Origin: Amorphophallus konjac
Lineage: Eukaryota > Streptophyta > Magnoliopsida > Alismatales > Araceae
Direction: 5' to 3'
Length of the DNA: 64,000 nucleotides
NCBI GenBank assembly: GCA_022559845.1
Contig: CM040126.1
Coordinates: 225,252,641-225,316,640, forward strand
Shown: one piece after another, positions 46,976-58,215 of the stretch
Position numbering within the stretch: the first letter of the stretch is position 1
Layout: each line of letters opens with the position of its first letter
Notes under the pieces: model-generated
Told to the model about the DNA's origin: nothing
What the model saw: the letters and a program-made list of their open reading frames with translations, nothing else
Databases searched by the model: none
Program-made: the position numbers and the translations under genes

Positions 46976-47548
46976 TTAGAAGCTTGATCAAAAGGTTTCT
47001 AAACAATTTACAAACATTCTAAACATGCAACCCAATAGATTAAAACAAGAATTGCATTAGAAAGTAAGTTCTCACCTTGTCATTCATGATTTTGAGAGCA
47101 TAACCTGAAAAACTCAAAAACTTCATCTTCATGATGCATGAAACACATTTAATCTAATAATACCTCATAGAAGGTGTTCATGAAAACAACCCACACAATT
47201 ACCCAAAGCTTAAATCACTAGAGCATGAGACCCAATGGAAGAACCCTCCAATTATTCAATTGCTAGAAGGAACCCATTTATGAATGCCAACCTCAAATCA
47301 TATATGAGTGATATGCATGAGAATAAGTGATGTGCATGAGAATTCATTCTCAACCCGAAAGACATCAATTTATGTCCAACCAAAAATCATTCCTCCTCAT
47401 TCAACATGTAAATCAAATGACTATGCATTGAAAACAAGATGTTCACATTTTTGGACCTCATTTAACAAATGGTAATTCCAATGGCTTAAGCATTTTGCAA
47501 CCTCAAGGGAAAAGCCATTTAGACAATGCATGAAAGTAAATGTATAGA

Positions 47549-47851
47549 CTTGGAAACTTGAAGGCACAAGACAATGTATAGACTTGGCAGAAGGCCAATG
47601 TATAGACTTGGAAGATAGAAGGCCAATGTATAGACTTGTATGTAAGAAGGCCAATGTTTAGACTTGGTGGCCAAAGGCCAATGTACAGACTTGGCTGATG
47701 AAGGCCAATGTACATACTTTGAAATATGAAGCCCAATGTATAGACTTTGAAATATGAAGGCCAATGTATAGACTTGATTCCAAAAGGCAGTGTGTAGACT
47801 TGGAGGATGAAGGCCAATGTATGAAACAGAATGTATGGACTTTGAGTATGC
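47549..47851. repeat. Core-motif array in G 3' LTR
   Basis: Ten to twelve copies of AATGTATAGACTTGG or close variants, joined by short spacers ending AAGGCC, unit about 25-28 bp. The long minus-strand frames here are repeat artefacts. Confidence 0.9.
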
Positions 47852-48285
47852 ATTGAAACACAATGTCAAGCATTTATATGAATTCATTAAAAAAGTCATG
47901 ACCCAAATTGTGAACATGATATAACCAAGTTAGATAGCATGGTTAGAGGGTCTTAAGAACATCCAATAACCTTGGATCACAAAGAATCATAAAAAGCATG
48001 TTAAGCAGAAATCTACATCAAGTGTCCCATATAGGACATGCATGAAGGCACCAGTACAAACACCAACATCAAGGATGTGTGCATGAAGGATCATTGTGTT
48101 TGAACCACCTGCAAAACAAGATATCATAGTGTTAGTTTGTTTTACCATCAGGATGCCATAAAACCATAGACAATCAAGATTTCCACTTTGAAGTAAACAC
48201 AAAACAAGTAAACACAAAACACACGATATATTGGAATCATCAAAACCATTGTCAAAGACAACGAGGGGACGCACAGAACCCAACA

Positions 48286-48299
48286 ATCTCCCCCTTTTT
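48286..48299 (-). promoter_or_regulatory. G: polypurine tract
   Basis: The minus strand reads AAAAAGGGGGAGAT next to TGTTGGGTTC, the usual copia PPT. Confidence 0.88.
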
Positions 48300-50303
48300 A
48301 TGATGACAATATATTGTGACAATTTAAAGTTCTCTCCCCCTTTGTCATTAGCAAAAAAAATGGGGGACTTAGGGAATAGATACAGAGATTCAAAAAGTAG
48401 AGCACGAACCCAGCAATTTACTTCCCATGAAGGGAAGAGTATGAACTATGAACCATACAAAGGTTTGGAATTTGACATACAATCAACATGTATGTGAATT
48501 CAATGCAAAATGGTCAATTTTTTTTTTTGACTTTTTCATTATATGTAGAACTAGTTATTCACAAGTGTGTGATTTAACTAACCTATATGCAAAAATGAAA
48601 CCTAGCTATGCACACAGTGTAAAATGCCAAAAAACACATTATTCTCCCCCAATTGTCAAGAACAAAAGCCAACAAACAATGAGATTATGTAACCTAAAGA
48701 TGCATCTATGCAAACTTAAATGTGAAATGAAGTATGCAAGCAAGCAAACAAGCAAGCATGCATTGGAGTTAAGCACACATACAGTACTATAGCTCCCCCT
48801 TAATGGGGTAAGGGGATAGCAAAAGAACAGTTCATTCAAAATCAAAATGTGAGATATGAACCATAATCAAAAAAGGTAGTGCATTCATATATGCAAGGTA
48901 CTACATAAGCCATGATAAGAACAAATTCAAGATATACAATCATCACAAAAATACCCAATTGAAATTTATGTAAATGAGTAATGAACTTCAAGTTTATATG
49001 GATATTAGCAGAGTTTCTAGAAAACACTAGAGGGTTCTTTCCTTCCTACACTTCCATTTTGATCCTCGACTATTGGTAGCTTCGCTCAACCCCTTTTTAT
49101 TTTTCTTTTATTGGATTTCACTGTTCGGCGCGAGTCACCTCATGTGTCTCAATGAGGTTTCCCGGCTTACTAGGATTCATCACAAAATATGGATTTTGTT
49201 TCACCTTTCGACGCGAGTTTCCTCATTTATTTCAGTGGGGATTCCCGGCTACTCAGTTAGACATACCACTTATTTAAGCATGCAGGGTAGGCAGCTTTTT
49301 CCTCACGATTCTCTCAATTTTCATGTAGAAATTTGTTTCCCATGAAGTGTTAAAAAAGAATTTCTGAAATCCTTATCAATCAAAGTCATATGCATCATTT
49401 TAGGAATAATGTATGGGTAATTGCTTTGGATGTAGAAAATGAATTTGCCTATACACAGTTATGACTTCCCCTAAATGTATGCACAGTTGAAATGAATCAT
49501 CCTCCTTTGTATATGTCACAATTCACACATGATCAAAATCACTGCATTTTATATAGCAAGGAGGTGAGGTCTTAGAAGATTTGCAAGGAATTGTGTTCTA
49601 AAATTATATACATGCATTCAAGCAAAGATATAACAAACTATTCAAACAAAGTGATTTTCGGTACGCGGCGGGGAACATAGGTCCGAAGACCACCATCACG
49701 CATAGTGAAAGCTTCCGGCTAGGCATAATCCAACCTTCAACAAACACTATTTTATATACCGAAAAATCATAGCAATCAAGCACACAATATGAGGAATATG
49801 CAAATGTATGCAAGCAAGTGCAAATGTATGCAAGTGAGGATGTATATGATATGTGCAGCATGTTTTATGCAACTTAAGCATGTGATCTATGTATGCACAA
49901 GTGAGTGATTATTTACAAAAAGTAAGTAAGAGTTTGAAAACTCTATGCACAATGAGAAGCATTCAAACCAAATTTTATTTACAAGAGTTGATTATAAGTG
50001 TGAAAATAATTTATGAGAAGAGTAAAGCATTTGAAGATAGAATTTATTCACATGGAGTGAAAACAGAAGTGATCAAGTCATTCTGACATGGAACTCAAAA
50101 ATTCTCAAGAAGCCAAAGATACCATAACCAGTGAACTAAGTTGGAAGCATTTTTTCTCGAAACATAAATTTTACCTTTTTCAGATTTTTTCAAAGAGAAC
50201 CATGTGAGACAAAAATTTCAAAACAAATCATTTTCTTCCTCACCTTGAGATCCCAATGTTTATTAATTTCTTCGACCTCAAGGTACCCTTGTAAAATAGA
50301 TTC
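48300..50303 (-). other. G: 2-kb non-coding interior where pol would be
   Basis: AT-rich, with no RT, integrase or protease remnant recognised. A motif of about 50 bp, GCGAG-x-CCTCAT ... TTCCCGGCT, occurs twice at about 49125-49172 and 49210-49257. Confidence 0.65.
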
Positions 50304-52031
50304 TCAAGTTGGATGTTTGGGTACCCAAACCATCTTGGGTCCCGAGGGGTTAGTCCTAACATGAACAGATGGATTCTTGTATCTCCTAGCAAACCAATCA
50401 TCATCATTTCTCATGGTGGAACAATCATCCATTGAATGACCATTCTTACCACAATAATAGTAATTGGAAGATTTTCCTTTCAAAAACCAATTGTCATCAT
50501 TTTTCATTACATGACAATCATTCATCACATGTCCATTTTGACCACAGTAATGACAGGAAAAATTCTTTCTGAGAGACCATTCATCATCATTTTTCTTAAT
50601 GAAGCAATTTTCAAAAACATGTCCATGCAATCCATAGTAATAGCAATGAGCATTGAAGGTTTTCTTCATTGGTTTATCAAGATTGTTAGGCTTATCCACA
50701 ATTTTCAATTGTGACTTCAATGCTTCATTATCATCAAATTCCATCAAGGAACAATCATACATGTCATATCCATATTGTCCACAATAATAGCATGAAACAT
50801 TCCTCCTTCTACTTGGTGCATGATTATGTTTAACAACAGGGGATTTTGAATGCACAGAAGAGCAATCAACAACATCTTTTTATTTTTCAATTTCTTTATC
50901 ACACAAGGACAAAGATTCATTCACATTCTTAATTTCATTTTCTAGTTTCATGATTTGCAAATGAGAGTTAGCAATCTCTTGTTCACATGAAACAATTTTC
51001 TCATTCAACAAGCAATTAACTGTTTTGTGACTTTCAATTTCTTGTTCAAGAATATGCAGTTTGTCACAATCATCAACGATCACACTTTTTCCTTTTTCAA
51101 CCTTTTCAAGATTTTTTAATCTACTTTCGAGTAAGGAAATTTGAATCAACAAAGCACTATTTTCATTTTGGAGTTTTTCAAATGAATTTTTGTTCATAGA
51201 AGTGTGTTCAAGTTCATTCATTTGAAGACTCGCATTTTGACCAACCATTCTACCCATTATTTCATTGTTTTCAAATTTGTCATTCAAATTCTTGAAGTTT
51301 TCTATTTCCTTCCTAAGTTCCTTCAACTTTTCAGACTCATCATTAATCACCCATTTTCCCTTTTGATAGACAGAGAGCTCATCACTCAATGCCTTAATTT
51401 GTTCATTCAACTTTTCATTTTCCTCTCTCAAACAACAAATTTTATCTCTATGCATTTCAACATCAGCGAAGAGAGACTCATTCACATTTTTGAGTTCTAA
51501 GCATTTCTCACATAAAGCATTTTCATGAAAAGGATTTTCAAGTTTCTTCTTGAGCTTTTTATTTTCAGATTTTACTGTTTTATGTCTTTCAAGCAACTCA
51601 TCATAGGCATCCATTAATTCTTCAAAACTTAATTCATCATCAGAATTTGAGTCAGAAGATACCTCCTTGGATTCTAGGCCTGAATGATCATCCTCACTAT
51701 TTGCCATCATGCAAGCATCTTCTAGCCCTCCTTCATGAAGCTTGATCAGTTGATCCATGATTTCTTTGATCGAGCTACAATCAAGAACAAACGAAAATTT
51801 GTTAGAGTCAATTGCAGCTTTAAGAGAATTCAAAACAAAAAGATTATCAGAGTTCATTTTCCTATGTTCATCAGTCCACCTTAGTTCATTTTTGGGTAAG
51901 ACATGTGGACCATGAGAGATTAATTTTATGAGTTTCGGATCAATCCCAGAAATCCAAACACACAATTTTCCAAGCCATGATGTAAAATCAAAACCATCAA
52001 AGACAGGAACTGAATTTAGACTAGCCATCAT
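50304..52031 (-). pseudogene. gag: G: Sirevirus-like copia gag with long coiled coil
   Basis: Start at ATG 52031 or 52028 (MMASLNSVPVFDGFDFTSW), about 575 codons, with one in-frame TAA at 50880 after EIEK. The N-terminal capsid-like part has WLGKLCVWI, HRKMNSDNLFVLNSLKAAID and IKEIMDQLIKLHEG. Residues of about 120-380 are a long Lys/Glu/Asn-rich coiled coil. Four Cys-His boxes follow in 50304-50855. Only one, CHYCGQNGHVMNDC, keeps all four ligands; the others have Tyr in place of His or Cys. The end GPKMVWVPKHP is a Sirevirus-type gag terminus. Only one stop has arisen, so the copy is fairly young. Confidence 0.87.
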
Positions 52032-52086
52032 AAAAAGATCTTTTCTCCTAGATCGTGAGGTCCGCTGAATAAAAATCAGAGACTGG

Positions 52087-52098
52087 GCTCTGATACCA
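52087..52098 (-). promoter_or_regulatory. G: primer binding site, initiator Met tRNA
   Basis: The minus strand reads TGGTATCAGAGC, two bases from the 5' LTR. Confidence 0.92.
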
Positions 52099-53343
52099 AT
52101 TGTTGGCCCAGACTGGATGGCGGACAAGAAGGGGGGTTGAATTGTCCCCTTGACCTAGATGGTGGATTTAAAAATTCTCTTTACTGAACACAGTGGAATT
52201 AAATATCAACTACTTGATTAGCCTAAACACATATGAGATTTAACAGGTTCTCTCAATCTTTCCGATCTCACTCGTAATAACAATGCAAATGTTAGAGAAA
52301 ATTATGCCTAGTACGAATAACAGAAGTAGCAGTGTGCAGTGGTGTAGTGAGTAAAAATCTATTAAACTAACCTGTGAAGCGAGATAGAAGAAAGGGACAA
52401 ACACACAGGCAATCACAAAGGACACGGAGATTTTTAGGTGGTTCGGGACCATAAGGGCTCCCTACGTCCACCCCTCACCCAACCGGGTGAGACTTCACTA
52501 CATGCTACCGAAGTAGCAACACGGGGATGAACCCCAACCACACACACACACGCTGCTTCCGCAGCAATATCCACACACGGGGAAAATCCCCCAACAAGCT
52601 GCCACTGCAGCACACACACCCACACATAAAATCGGGGAACTCGCCCCGGACACTGAAAACCACACGGAGTCGCAGCTCCGTCAACACACAACAATCCACA
52701 GGGAAACTTTCCCACAATAATGCCCAGCACACGGAGACGCAGCTTCGCCCACACACTATGACTTTTCGAGTTTGATAAAATGAAAGAATATACAATGAAC
52801 ACCCAAACTATTTATCTATGCTCAGCTAAAAGGATAGAAACCCTTGTAAATCAAAGATAGATGACTCAAATGGATGCAACCAAGATGCAACAATGAATCC
52901 CCATGAGTAGAGAGAGGTTTAAGAAGATCTTCTCTAAGCCCCAAGTCGGAGGGTAGCCGGATTCCAATGTTGAGGACGTCCACGCGATCCTCTCTTCAAT
53001 CCGCTTCTTTCTTTCTTCAATCACAAGCTCAAACTCCTCCTGGATGTAGATGATATCCGCGTTCTTCTCCAGCTCCTCTCCTTTCCCTCTTTCTTTTCCT
53101 ACAAGACAAGGAGAAAAAGATAGCACGTTAGAGCTCTCCTCTCTTTTCTTCCAAATTCGCAACATATATACACCATGAGGATAAGTTGTGCAAAAGACCA
53201 TTATACCCTTGTAAAACCCTAGCAAAACCACCCTAATATGTTCATTACTAACCCAAGGGCAAGTGTGTAAATTTTCAGCCCATTTGGATGTGATTTGGTC
53301 GGGTTACGGTGACTTACGGAAATCCTGCACGGTGCTGCGAACA

Positions 53344-53527
53344 GGGGGGGTCGACCCACTTTGGAGGGGGGTCGACCCACCTGCCAGACAGAATGCTGTC
53401 TGGCAGGTTTTGTCACAGGGGGGTCGACCCACTTCTGAAGGGGGGTCGACCCACTTTCAGCCAGAGTGCTGAAAGTGCCCTGTTCTGCCCAGGGGACGAC
53501 CCATTAGCATGGGGGGTCGACCCACTG
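53344..53527. repeat. Paired GGGTCGACCC palindromes, 5' LTR copy
   Basis: Same order and spacing as at 46788-46975. Confidence 0.88.
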
Positions 53528-54102
53528 ACTTAGAAACTTGATCAAAAGGTTTCTAAACAATTTCCAAACATTCTAAACATGCAACCCAATAGATTAAAAC
53601 AAGAATTGCATTAGAAAGTAAGTTCTCACATTGTCATTCATGATTTTGAGAGCATAACCTGAAAAACTCAAAAACTTCATCTTCATGATGCATGAAACAC
53701 ATTTAATCTAATAATACCTCATAGAAGGTGTTCATGAAAACAACCCACACAATTACCCAAAGCTTAAATCACTAGAGCATGAGACCCAATGGAAGAACCC
53801 TCCAATTATTCAATTGCTAGAAGGAACCCATTCATGAATGCCAACCTCAAATCATATATGAGTGATATGCATGAGAATAAGTGATGTGCATGAGAATTCA
53901 TTCTCAACCCGAAAGACATCAATTTATGTCCAACCAAAAATCATTCCTCCTCATTCAACATGTAAATCAAATGACTATGCATTGAAAACAAGATGTTAGC
54001 ATTTTTGGACCTCATTTAACAAATGGTAATTCCAATGGCTTAAGCATTTTGCAACCTCAAGGGAAAAGCCATTTAGACAATGCATGAAAGTGAATGTATA
54101 GA

Positions 54103-54431
54103 CTTGGAAACTTGAAGGCACAAGACAATGTATAGACTTGGCAGAAGGCCAATGTATAGACTTGGATTGAAGGCCAATGTATAGACTTGGAAGATAGAAG
54201 GCCAATGTATAGACTTGTATGTAAGAAGGCCAATGTTTAGACTTGGTGGCCAAAGGCCAATGTACAGACTTGGCTGATGAAGGCCAATGTACATACTTTG
54301 AAATATGAAGCCCAATGTATAGACTTTGAAATATGAAGGCCAATGTATAGACTTGATTCCAAAAGGCAGTGTGTAGACTTGGAGGATGAAGGCCAATGTA
54401 TGAAACAGAATGTATGGACTTTGAGTATGCA
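54103..54431. repeat. Core-motif array in G 5' LTR
   Basis: Same array as in the 3' LTR with one additional 25-bp unit (ATTGAAGGCCAATGTATAGA... inserted near 54165-54190). Confidence 0.9.
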
Positions 54432-54864
54432 TTGAAACACAATGTCAAGCATTTATATGAATTCATTAAAAAAGTCATGACCCAAATTGTGAACATGATA
54501 TAACCAAGTTAGATAGCATGGTTAGAGGGTCTTAAGAACATCCAATAACCTTGGATCACAAAGAATCATAAAAAGCATGTTAAGTAGAAATCTACATCAA
54601 GTGTCCCATATAGGACATGCATGAAGGCACCAGTACAAACACCAACATCAAGGATGTGTGCATGAAGGATCATTGTGTTTGAACCACCTGCAAAACAAGA
54701 TATCATAGTGTTAGTTTGTTTTACCATCAGGATGCCATAAAACCATAGACAATCAAGATTTCCACTTTGAAGTAAACACAAAACAAGTAAACACAAAACA
54801 CACGATATATTGGAATCATCAAAACCATTGTCAAAGACAACGAGGGGACGCACAGAACCCAACA

Positions 54865-54869
54865 TGCCC
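54865..54869. repeat. Target site duplication of G, right copy
   Basis: TGCCC, identical to 45542-45546. Confidence 0.9.
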
Positions 54870-55528
54870 CTTCTTAGTACCATTAGTGGCCTTTGGCAGG
54901 GACTTTCCATCTCCCAGGCGATCCTTGCTTACTTGTACGAGGGCCTTACTTCAACAGCCTTAGGAGGTCCTCTGTTTGGTTATATGATCCTCCTAGAGTG
55001 TTGGATGGGTGTTAGGATGAAATTCATCTATAGGGAAGATGTCACTTCAGCTAGCAGGATCTTCGGGAGTCACCCCCTCTTCTTCATAGGTGGCGCGTTC
55101 GGATTCTCTCAGCAGGTAGAGTGCAGGACAACAGAAAAGAAGACCAGGGACGAGTGGCGACTGCACATCAATAGGCTACCCCTAGATTGGTTCGTGACAC
55201 CGTCAGAGTTCCCAGGAGGCCGGGCTTGGACTTGAGGCTCTTGAGCGACACTGCGCTGGCCATGTACAGCCCTCACTGGTGCTACCTACAGGTTGGACTA
55301 CCCCGGACAGTTCTACAAGCACTATCCCACCTTCCCGCGCTACAGGCGAGGAGGATTGGTACGGTGGAGGACGAGCAGACGGTCAGGAGTGCCCTGATTA
55401 TGTGGGAGGTGAGCATGGTGCTTACCCTACCAGCAGAGGTTGCAGAGATCCCGGCGATGCGCTAGGCCTATGTTAGAGAGTTGAGAGAGATACATCCCCG
55501 CGGGGATGCCCAGGGGAGGACTGAGTGA
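54870..55528 (+). pseudogene. DUF7745-like plant gene, 3' part
   Basis: This continues the frame of 45013-45546 directly once G and one TGCCC are removed: LLSTISGLWQGLSISQAILAYLYEGL, PLFGYMILLECWMGV and HPLFFIGGAFGFSQQVE. The frame closes at TGA 55233. The family C-terminal part goes on in another frame (LLSDTALAMYSPHWCY, then a TAG at 55463 and a last piece to 55528). So a frameshift lies between about 55190 and 55230. It was already a pseudogene or has become one; G splits it in either case. Confidence 0.7.
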
Positions 55529-56869
55529 TTTTCTTTTATTTTCGCGATGATGTTGGATAGGACTTGTGCTTAGAAAGTTGATATATGAAATGAATAGAAT
55601 TGATGATTGGATTGAGTTTGAGCTTTGTTTGGGCTATGATGTGATTGCATAGGTTGGGATAAGAGCTTTAACATCCACGCGGTCATGAGCCAACTGAACT
55701 TTTTCGCTTCAACCTTCCCCTGCACACATGCAAATATAGAAAACAGATTAAATCTGTTTTAGGCTTAACCCCTTGCCTACAACAAGTTAGGAAATGACCA
55801 GTTCTCGATTTTTAGTCAAGGGGGTAAGCCTTATTAAATAGGTAAATAACAAATGTCAAATGAATGCCATGGAGATTCTATGCATGCAAATCAAGAAAAT
55901 CTTTTTTTGAAATTTTGAGAATATCTGATTTTTGTTTGGATTTCAAAATATTTGTTTTTGTTTTGGGTTTTGAACATATTTGATTTTTTATTTTTGAAAT
56001 ATTTGATTTTTTTTGGATTTTGAAATATTTGATTGTTTTAGATTTTGAAATATTTGATTTTTTTTAGATTTTAAAATATTTGAATTTTTTAGATTTTGAA
56101 ATATTTGACTTTTTTGTTAGATTTTGAAATATTTGATTTTTAGATTTTGAAATACTTGAATTTTTTTGGATTTTGAAACCAGCTCAGACCTGATGGCAAG
56201 GAACCTCCCATCTCACCAGGGGCCTCCCGGGCTCAATGTGCAATATAAAGGACCGCCTGCGGCCGGTGCTAACTTCGCTTTAACGGTGCCTCTACCGAGG
56301 CCATACCCGGGGTAGGATCCATTCCTTGGAAAATAAAACAGATTTTAATAGAGAAGCTGGCGACAGGTATAAAGATTTTTAGGGCTTAAGTTCTTCTCGC
56401 GACACCCCTTTTCGAAGAATTTGGTCTGTTGCGCCGGGGCTTTATGTCCATTCTCGAACCTACTTCCGCTCTAGGCACGCATACGACCGAGCTCATAACG
56501 TCCCGCAGGAAAACTGTATTGTCACTCTTGTCGTGCCTAATTTTATTATTTGGGGACTTTCAAACTTTTGAGAGCTTCAAGCTTTGGGTGAGCTTTTAGC
56601 CTTGATTTTTGCCCCTTTACTTCATTCCTTTCACTCTTTTCTTTCTTGTTCTTTTGCGGAATAAGGTCATAATGGACTGCCCCTATTTGAGACCTCTTTT
56701 ATTGGGGGGTCTAGATCGGTTCTCGCCCCCTTATTCACCTTTTGCTCCTATTTTCAGCCGAGGGAGAAGGAAAACAAGGACTTTCACCCTTCCTGAAGCA
56801 TGGCCAAAGGAGAAACGGTGTTACGCAAAAGACGAAACCGCACCACGGGGGGTCGTGTAGTGTGTGAAA
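55529..56869. other. F: spacer downstream of the DUF7745-like gene
   Basis: 1.3 kb without a recognised gene. An AT-rich array is at 55890-56180. The short frame 56609-56860 has no family match I know. Confidence 0.5.
55890..56180. repeat. AT-rich tandem array
   Basis: About ten degenerate units of TTTGAAATATTTGATTTTT-GGATT, 22-30 bp each. Confidence 0.85.
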
Positions 56870-57970
56870 TGTTGTGATAGGATTGGTACGATGGATACAG
56901 AGGGAGGGAGAATGTATCCCTCTTCAAAAATGCCCAGATTAAAACCAATCAGAGACAATTAGTTAGAAATCAACTGAACTGCTCTCTTATCACAAGCGTG
57001 GATAGAGAAGCTCAAACTCACAAATGAGTTCTAATTCTTCTGAGCGAAAGAACAAACACTTCACAATCATATAAGCTCCCAAGGAAATCACAACAAATCA
57101 ACCATGCATAAGCTGTGAAGGGGAGGTAGAAGACAAGGAGCAAACGCACAAGCCAAACCACGGCACAGATAATTTTTAGGTGGTTCGGTCCACATACCTA
57201 CATCCACCCCTCACTCCAAATCGGAGTGAGGCTTCCACTAGCTAACGCTAGAACTGCAGACTCAGTCTACAACAGGTGCTGCCTAACAGCTTGACCAGGG
57301 GAACAACCTCCCCTCTTCCTCCCAACCGGAGGGAAACCACGAGTGACTCACAGTCACTAGCAACCAGAGACGAAGTCTCTCTTCCTCAAGACCAGGAGGG
57401 AAACCATAGGTAGCAACCACTACCTGCAACCGGAGACCTAAGTCTCCCTTCCTCTGAAACCCAGAGGGAACCCACAAGTGACTCCCAGTCACTTGCAAAC
57501 CAGAGGTCACGGACCTCTCTTCCTCCACACTAGAGGGAACCACTAGTGACACACAGTCACTAACAAATCGAAGAACAAGTCTCCCTTCTCCTGGAACCCA
57601 GGCGGAACCCCGATCCCAAACAAGGGAATCGGAAGGACAAGGTGAATAGATGGAAAGAACAAAATAAAAAACAAACACAAGAAAAACACAGCAACGTAAA
57701 GCTGGAAATGCAATGCAAAATGTAGCTCTCGTAGGAGCAAGTCGGACTTGGATTTGATCCAAAGCCAGTGAACAGATCTTCTGATGAATCCTCTTTCTTA
57801 TTCTTCACGAACCCTCTCTCTATCTCTCTTTCTCTTTTTCTTCTTCTTCACGAACTCTCTCTCTTTCTCTTTTTCTTCTACTTTCACACTCTGCCTCTCT
57901 ACCCCTCCTTTCTTTTCTTCTCACTCTATTCTCTCTTTTCTTCTTCTGCTGGATCTCTCTTCTTCTAATT

Positions 57971-58002
57971 TTTCTTCTTCTTCTTCTTCTTCTTCTTCTT
58001 CT
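57971..58002 (+). repeat. TTC microsatellite
   Basis: About eleven TTC repeats within a CT-rich stretch (57770-58030) just downstream of the TATA box of H. Open frames here are low-complexity. Confidence 0.9.
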
Positions 58003-58070
58003 GCTCTCTGCCTCTCTACTGCTCTCTCCTACTATCTCGATCACTATCTCTCCATATGGAAGAAGCTTCG

Positions 58071-58078
58071 TATTTATA
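58071..58078 (-). promoter_or_regulatory. TATA box of H
   Basis: TATAAATACGAAGC on the minus strand. The core-motif array begins about 140 bp upstream of it on that strand. Confidence 0.55.
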
Positions 58079-58215
58079 TCAGCAACAACTAGGGCGTGTG
58101 TAGGGCTTGTGCCCTCTTTGTCCTCAGATCACGTGCCAGGTACCAACCTCGAATCACGTGCCCAAACATTTTCTTCTCGAAGGATGTACCTGTCAAGCAG
58201 TCATAAGAAGATATT

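Larger units (their letters stand above)
45547..48285 (-). mobile_element. G: 3' LTR
   Basis: Plus strand TGTTGTCCCAG to GAACCCAACA. It holds palindromes at 46788-46975 and the core-motif array at 47549-47851. A TATA-like GATAAATA is at 46255-46262 (minus). Confidence 0.93.
45547..54864 (-). mobile_element. G: gag-only Sirevirus-like Ty1/copia element
   Basis: 9,318 bp, flanked by TGCCC. LTRs are 2739 and 2764 bp and very similar (three differences in the first 175 bases by eye). It has a Met-tRNA PBS, a copia-type PPT and one gag gene. No protease, integrase, RT or RNase H is seen in the 3.8-kb interior. The long coiled gag ending in GPKMVWVPK is typical of the Sirevirus group. It must have moved with enzymes from another element. 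Confidence 0.92.
52101..54864 (-). mobile_element. G: 5' LTR
   Basis: Plus strand TGTTGGCCCAG to GAACCCAACA, 2764 bp. It is 25 bp longer than the 3' LTR because its motif array has one extra unit. Confidence 0.94.

Noticed and set aside
47421..47917. Long minus-strand frames (LYIGLH/KSIHWPS-like repeats) at 47.4-47.9 and 54.0-54.5 kb
   Set aside because: They are translations of the core-motif array in non-coding LTR sequence; several frames are open at once because the unit lacks stops.
57768..58092. Ser/Leu-rich frames near 57.8-58.1 kb
   Set aside because: CT-rich and TTC microsatellite sequence in LTR H.
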